Of a DNA stretch of 64,000 nt, positions 62,501 through 64,000 are shown piece by piece. Numbering within the stretch: the first letter of the stretch is position 1; every line of letters begins with the position of its first letter. Made by a program: the position numbers and the translations under genes. This stretch comes from Acidobacteriaceae bacterium (lineage in GTDB: Bacteria; Acidobacteriota; Terriglobia; Terriglobales; Acidobacteriaceae). The notes below the pieces were generated by a model that was not told where the DNA came from, did not search any database, and saw nothing but the letters and a program-made list of their open reading frames with translations. Location: the NCBI GenBank assembly GCA_025352065.1, contig JANXUC010000021.1, positions 62,001 to 126,000 on the forward strand, read 5' to 3'.

Positions 62501-63833
62501 GGCAGTAACGACACCCGTCACTCCGACGGCTGGAGGCGCGGCGTTCACCATCAACGCTTCCAATGCCACAACGGGTGACTTCACCGCGTTCAACGTTCAT
62601 GCGGTCGGCACCGATGGAGTAACAACCACCCACGATGCGACGGCTACCTTGCACGTGGTGGACTTCACCCTAGGCACGCTGAGTCCGACTAGCGTTACAG
62701 CAAACGTTCCGAATTCCGCTCCGCCTGTGACCATTCCGATCACTGGTTCGAGCAACTTCTCGGACACCATTCAATTCAGCTGCATGAACGCTCCGGCGAA
62801 TGTGACTTGTAACTTCTCCCCGAACCCGGCCCCCGTGGGGGCGACTTCGACCACGTTGACGGTCGGGACGGCCACCGGAGCGGTTCCGGTGAGCAACTTC
62901 GGCCTCATCATCTCGGCGAACGCGGTTACGCATGCCGCGCCCGTCGCGAAGACGAAGACGCTAACTCTGATCGTCACAGCCAACAAGGACTACACGATCG
63001 CGATCAGCAACTCGGCAGTTACGACGACCGTGTTGGGGAGCGGGACGTTCAACGGAACCCTCACCTCGGTCAACAGCTACACGGGGAATGTGACGCTGAC
63101 GTGTGGAGCGGGCGCTCCGGCAACTTGTACGCCACCAGCAGCAGGCATCCCTTTGACGGCTGGCGGCTCGGCACCCTTTACGGTCACGGCCTCCAATGCG
63201 ACCGTGAACAACTTCAACTTCATTATTCGTGGCACGGATAGCACGCTGCTGCCTGCCCATGACGCACCCGTCACCCTGAACGTGGGTCCGGACTTTGACT
63301 TCAACAGCGCTACCGCCACCCAGACAGTCACCGCAGGCAGCACGGCGACCTATACCCTGAACTTCAATCCCGATCCCGTAGGCAGCAACTTCGCAAACGC
63401 TGTGACCTACACCTGCTCGGCAACCGGCTTCCCGAACCTGAGCAATTGCACGTTCAGTCCGACTAGCATTGCGGCTGGCACCATAGCTACACCTGTGACG
63501 TTGAGCATCCACACGACGGCTCCTATCGCTACGCTGAACCCTCCGGCGGCGCCCTGGAAACCTAGCGGTCCTCTGTTTGCCTTCTGGCTGTCGCTGCCTG
63601 CGATGGGCATTGTGGCCATGGGCGCAGGTAGCCGGACGAAAAAGCGCTGGCTGGCGATACTGGGCGGCGGGTTGCTCGTGCTGATGATGCTGGGCGCGCT
63701 GTCGGCCTGCGGAGGCGGCGGCGGTGGCCACCAGTCGCAGCCGGGGACGACTCTGGGCACGTATACGGTGACGGTGAGTGCGACTTCCGGCACGCTGACG
63801 CATACGCGGACTGTAATGCTGACCGTGCAGTAA
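59595..63833 (+). CDS. Secreted propeller protein with Ig-like repeats and split C-terminus
   Basis: A 1412-residue secreted protein. Signal peptide to about residue 30 (ALFAQ). Residues about 105-920 are a VPS10/sialidase-type beta-propeller with many Asp-box turns (GGLWRSTNG, STDGGATWLIE, SVDGGGTWTNL, TNAGATWTDF). From about 920 four Ig-like domains start with DYTITVP, DFTLGTL, DYTIAIS and DFDFNSA. The last part is interrupted near 1325-1371 by two hydrophobic segments and SACGGGGGG, a lipobox-like string, then TYTVTVSATSGTLTHT completes a strand pattern. Function unknown, probably surface binding or turnover of glycan. It has its own promoter and terminator. Confidence 0.85.
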   Translation: MLGRTQVVFRAALLCFFASLLLSVSPALFAQGARMNPSGAGEEADRDNPAAREAWWARGRTAPKGKSAADLRWKAYQQKIQMRAAAMAAARKAGASAASAAAALSAGWTALGPAPLVSNPGSGQDYGFVSGRATSVLVDPADPSGNTVYLGGAYGGLWRSTNGLAPTPSSVTWSPMIDTQGTLAVGSIGVQPGNKTGTLSNVVLVGTGETNSSIDSYYGLGILRTTNGSAAQPTWTLITQDKNGNPFHGMGFSRIAFSTANTNLVAAAGSTASVGLFDGARSPSVIRGIYFSTDGGATWLIETSVKDGSTDINPKSNSVTTVVYNAANSTFYAAFRYHGFYSSTDGANWTRLLKQPAPAGSGLNSAATCPTTLVAPITCPINRGEIAVVPGRNGTGQGEMYAWYVDPFTDSDMGVWRSVDGGGTWTNLNDTNITNCGDPSGGCGTAQGSYDLELAAVPNGTSTDLYAGARNIYKCTITGSVTTSTCSGTGVNSFQNLTHVYGCSGHATVHPDQHAIDFAFPLPSGKNPLYFVHDGGVDRALDGFTGLTSANCVSNLFDSLNGTLGSMTEYISFSQDATSSTVLLGGTQDNGSPAISTTGMQWHSVNGGDGGYNEINPSNPNEWFVTNTGISIQKCTLGSACLESNFNGVVTSSTLGGDVGSFYTPYILDPQNGSEFLVGTCRVWQGSTSGTGFTAVSPNLDTGAAGICTGSETNFVRALAAGGPKDANGFSKVVYAGTQGFDALVSVTPSGGNVFASTNASGGVGTWSPVTNGINPLFYNVGAIALDNRDTTGNTAYVGIQGFTGASSGHVFVTTNAGATWTDFSSGLMDAPVNSLVVDSSTPLTSVVYVGTDVGVFSSPAGGSPTWTEVGPAPAPSATGYIPNAPVTKLRLFNFGGSKKLRASTYGRGIWEFVLAVAAPDYTITVPTSTLTAYPGQTAPFAGTLTAISTYNSPVNLSCTGATKPTTCAAVTTPVTPTAGGAAFTINASNATTGDFTAFNVHAVGTDGVTTTHDATATLHVVDFTLGTLSPTSVTANVPNSAPPVTIPITGSSNFSDTIQFSCMNAPANVTCNFSPNPAPVGATSTTLTVGTATGAVPVSNFGLIISANAVTHAAPVAKTKTLTLIVTANKDYTIAISNSAVTTTVLGSGTFNGTLTSVNSYTGNVTLTCGAGAPATCTPPAAGIPLTAGGSAPFTVTASNATVNNFNFIIRGTDSTLLPAHDAPVTLNVGPDFDFNSATATQTVTAGSTATYTLNFNPDPVGSNFANAVTYTCSATGFPNLSNCTFSPTSIAAGTIATPVTLSIHTTAPIATLNPPAAPWKPSGPLFAFWLSLPAMGIVAMGAGSRTKKRWLAILGGGLLVLMMLGALSACGGGGGGHQSQPGTTLGTYTVTVSATSGTLTHTRTVMLTVQ

Positions 63834-63852
63834 GGCGGTCGGTTTCGAATTT

Positions 63853-63886
63853 CCCCACGCGGCTTCGCGTTGCGTGGGGATTTTTT
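63853..63886 (+). terminator. Rho-independent terminator after the 1412-residue protein gene
   Basis: CCCCACGC (63853-63860) pairs with GCGTGGGG (63872-63879), followed by A and T6 at 63881-63886. Located 20 bases after the stop. Confidence 0.9.
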
Positions 63887-63912
63887 GTGTCTAAGGCCAC
63901 GCCGGTCGAAAA

Positions 63913-64000
63913 GCAGAAAAGCAGATTCCTCACGATAAACCTGTTCGGAATGACAACACCTTGAGAGTTCTGCAATACTTTGAGAGTCTTCGCAATACTT
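63913..64000 (-). repeat. MITE-like repeat, copy H (partial, reaches window end)
   Basis: Inverse complement reads GTCATTCCGAACAGGTTTATCGTGAGGAATCTGC (63921-63954, split). Past it CTTGAGAGT/TTTGAGAGT and GCAATACTT are duplicated in tandem at 63960-64000. Confidence 0.7.

Overview
The window is a polysaccharide biosynthesis region of a GC-rich Gram-negative bacterium, most likely an acidobacterium (class Terriglobia or close to it; inferred, not proven). The pointers are the many intergenic repeat families, a large secreted propeller protein whose last Ig-like stretch is interrupted by membrane segments and a cysteine-polyglycine string, a small zinc-ribbon protein, and a mosaic of exopolysaccharide genes next to ordinary housekeeping genes.

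Layout. (1) 68-13054, minus: a cell-surface glycan operon with GT4 and GT2 glycosyltransferases, AsnB-type amidotransferase, a two-domain oxidoreductase, a NodU/CmcH carbamoyltransferase, a propeller protein, a glucuronyl C5-epimerase family protein and an acyltransferase. (2) 13169-14143, plus: a Trm112-like/SAM methyltransferase behind a good promoter. (3) 14156-20002, minus: O-antigen ligase/polymerase, three GT4 enzymes and a methyltransferase. (4) 20446-24471, minus: aldo/keto reductase, PseC and PseB, with repeat-filled gaps. (5) 24802-27234, plus: a nuclease island with a PD-(D/E)XK homing-type endonuclease behind a structured leader and a DUF262/HNH nuclease split exactly at an A-AAA-AAG slippery heptamer. 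(6) 27479-32563, plus: Wzc-like tyrosine autokinase, a TPR/carbohydrate-binding protein and a second O-antigen ligase. (7) 33469-42089, minus: polysaccharide deacetylase, FAD oxidoreductase, hexapeptide acetyltransferase, Gfo/Idh dehydrogenase, DegT aminotransferase, a deacetylase-like/GT2 fusion and WecB, resembling a diacetamido-uronic acid (Wlb/Wbp) pathway. (8) 42568-45179, plus: tRNA-Leu(UAG), an esterase and PncB. (9) 45246-50652, minus: two GT4 enzymes, a sulfotransferase, an SDR epimerase and a Gfo/Idh oxidoreductase, every junction overlapping. (10) 51129-63833: DUF3467, a GT39-like membrane transferase with a probable CTG start, DinB, ModC/ModB, a MacA/MacB-type exporter and a 1412-residue secreted propeller protein.

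Together the genes can make activated amino and uronic sugars, assemble and polymerise one or more glycans, and decorate them by carbamoylation, acylation, methylation, sulfation, deacetylation and possibly C5-epimerisation. No flippase and no exosortase lies in the window. The nuclease island and the repeats are the main accessory features. The repeats are informative: a MITE-like family abuts or supplies stop codons, a hairpin family shows compensatory base changes, and one copy of it lies in frame inside modC.
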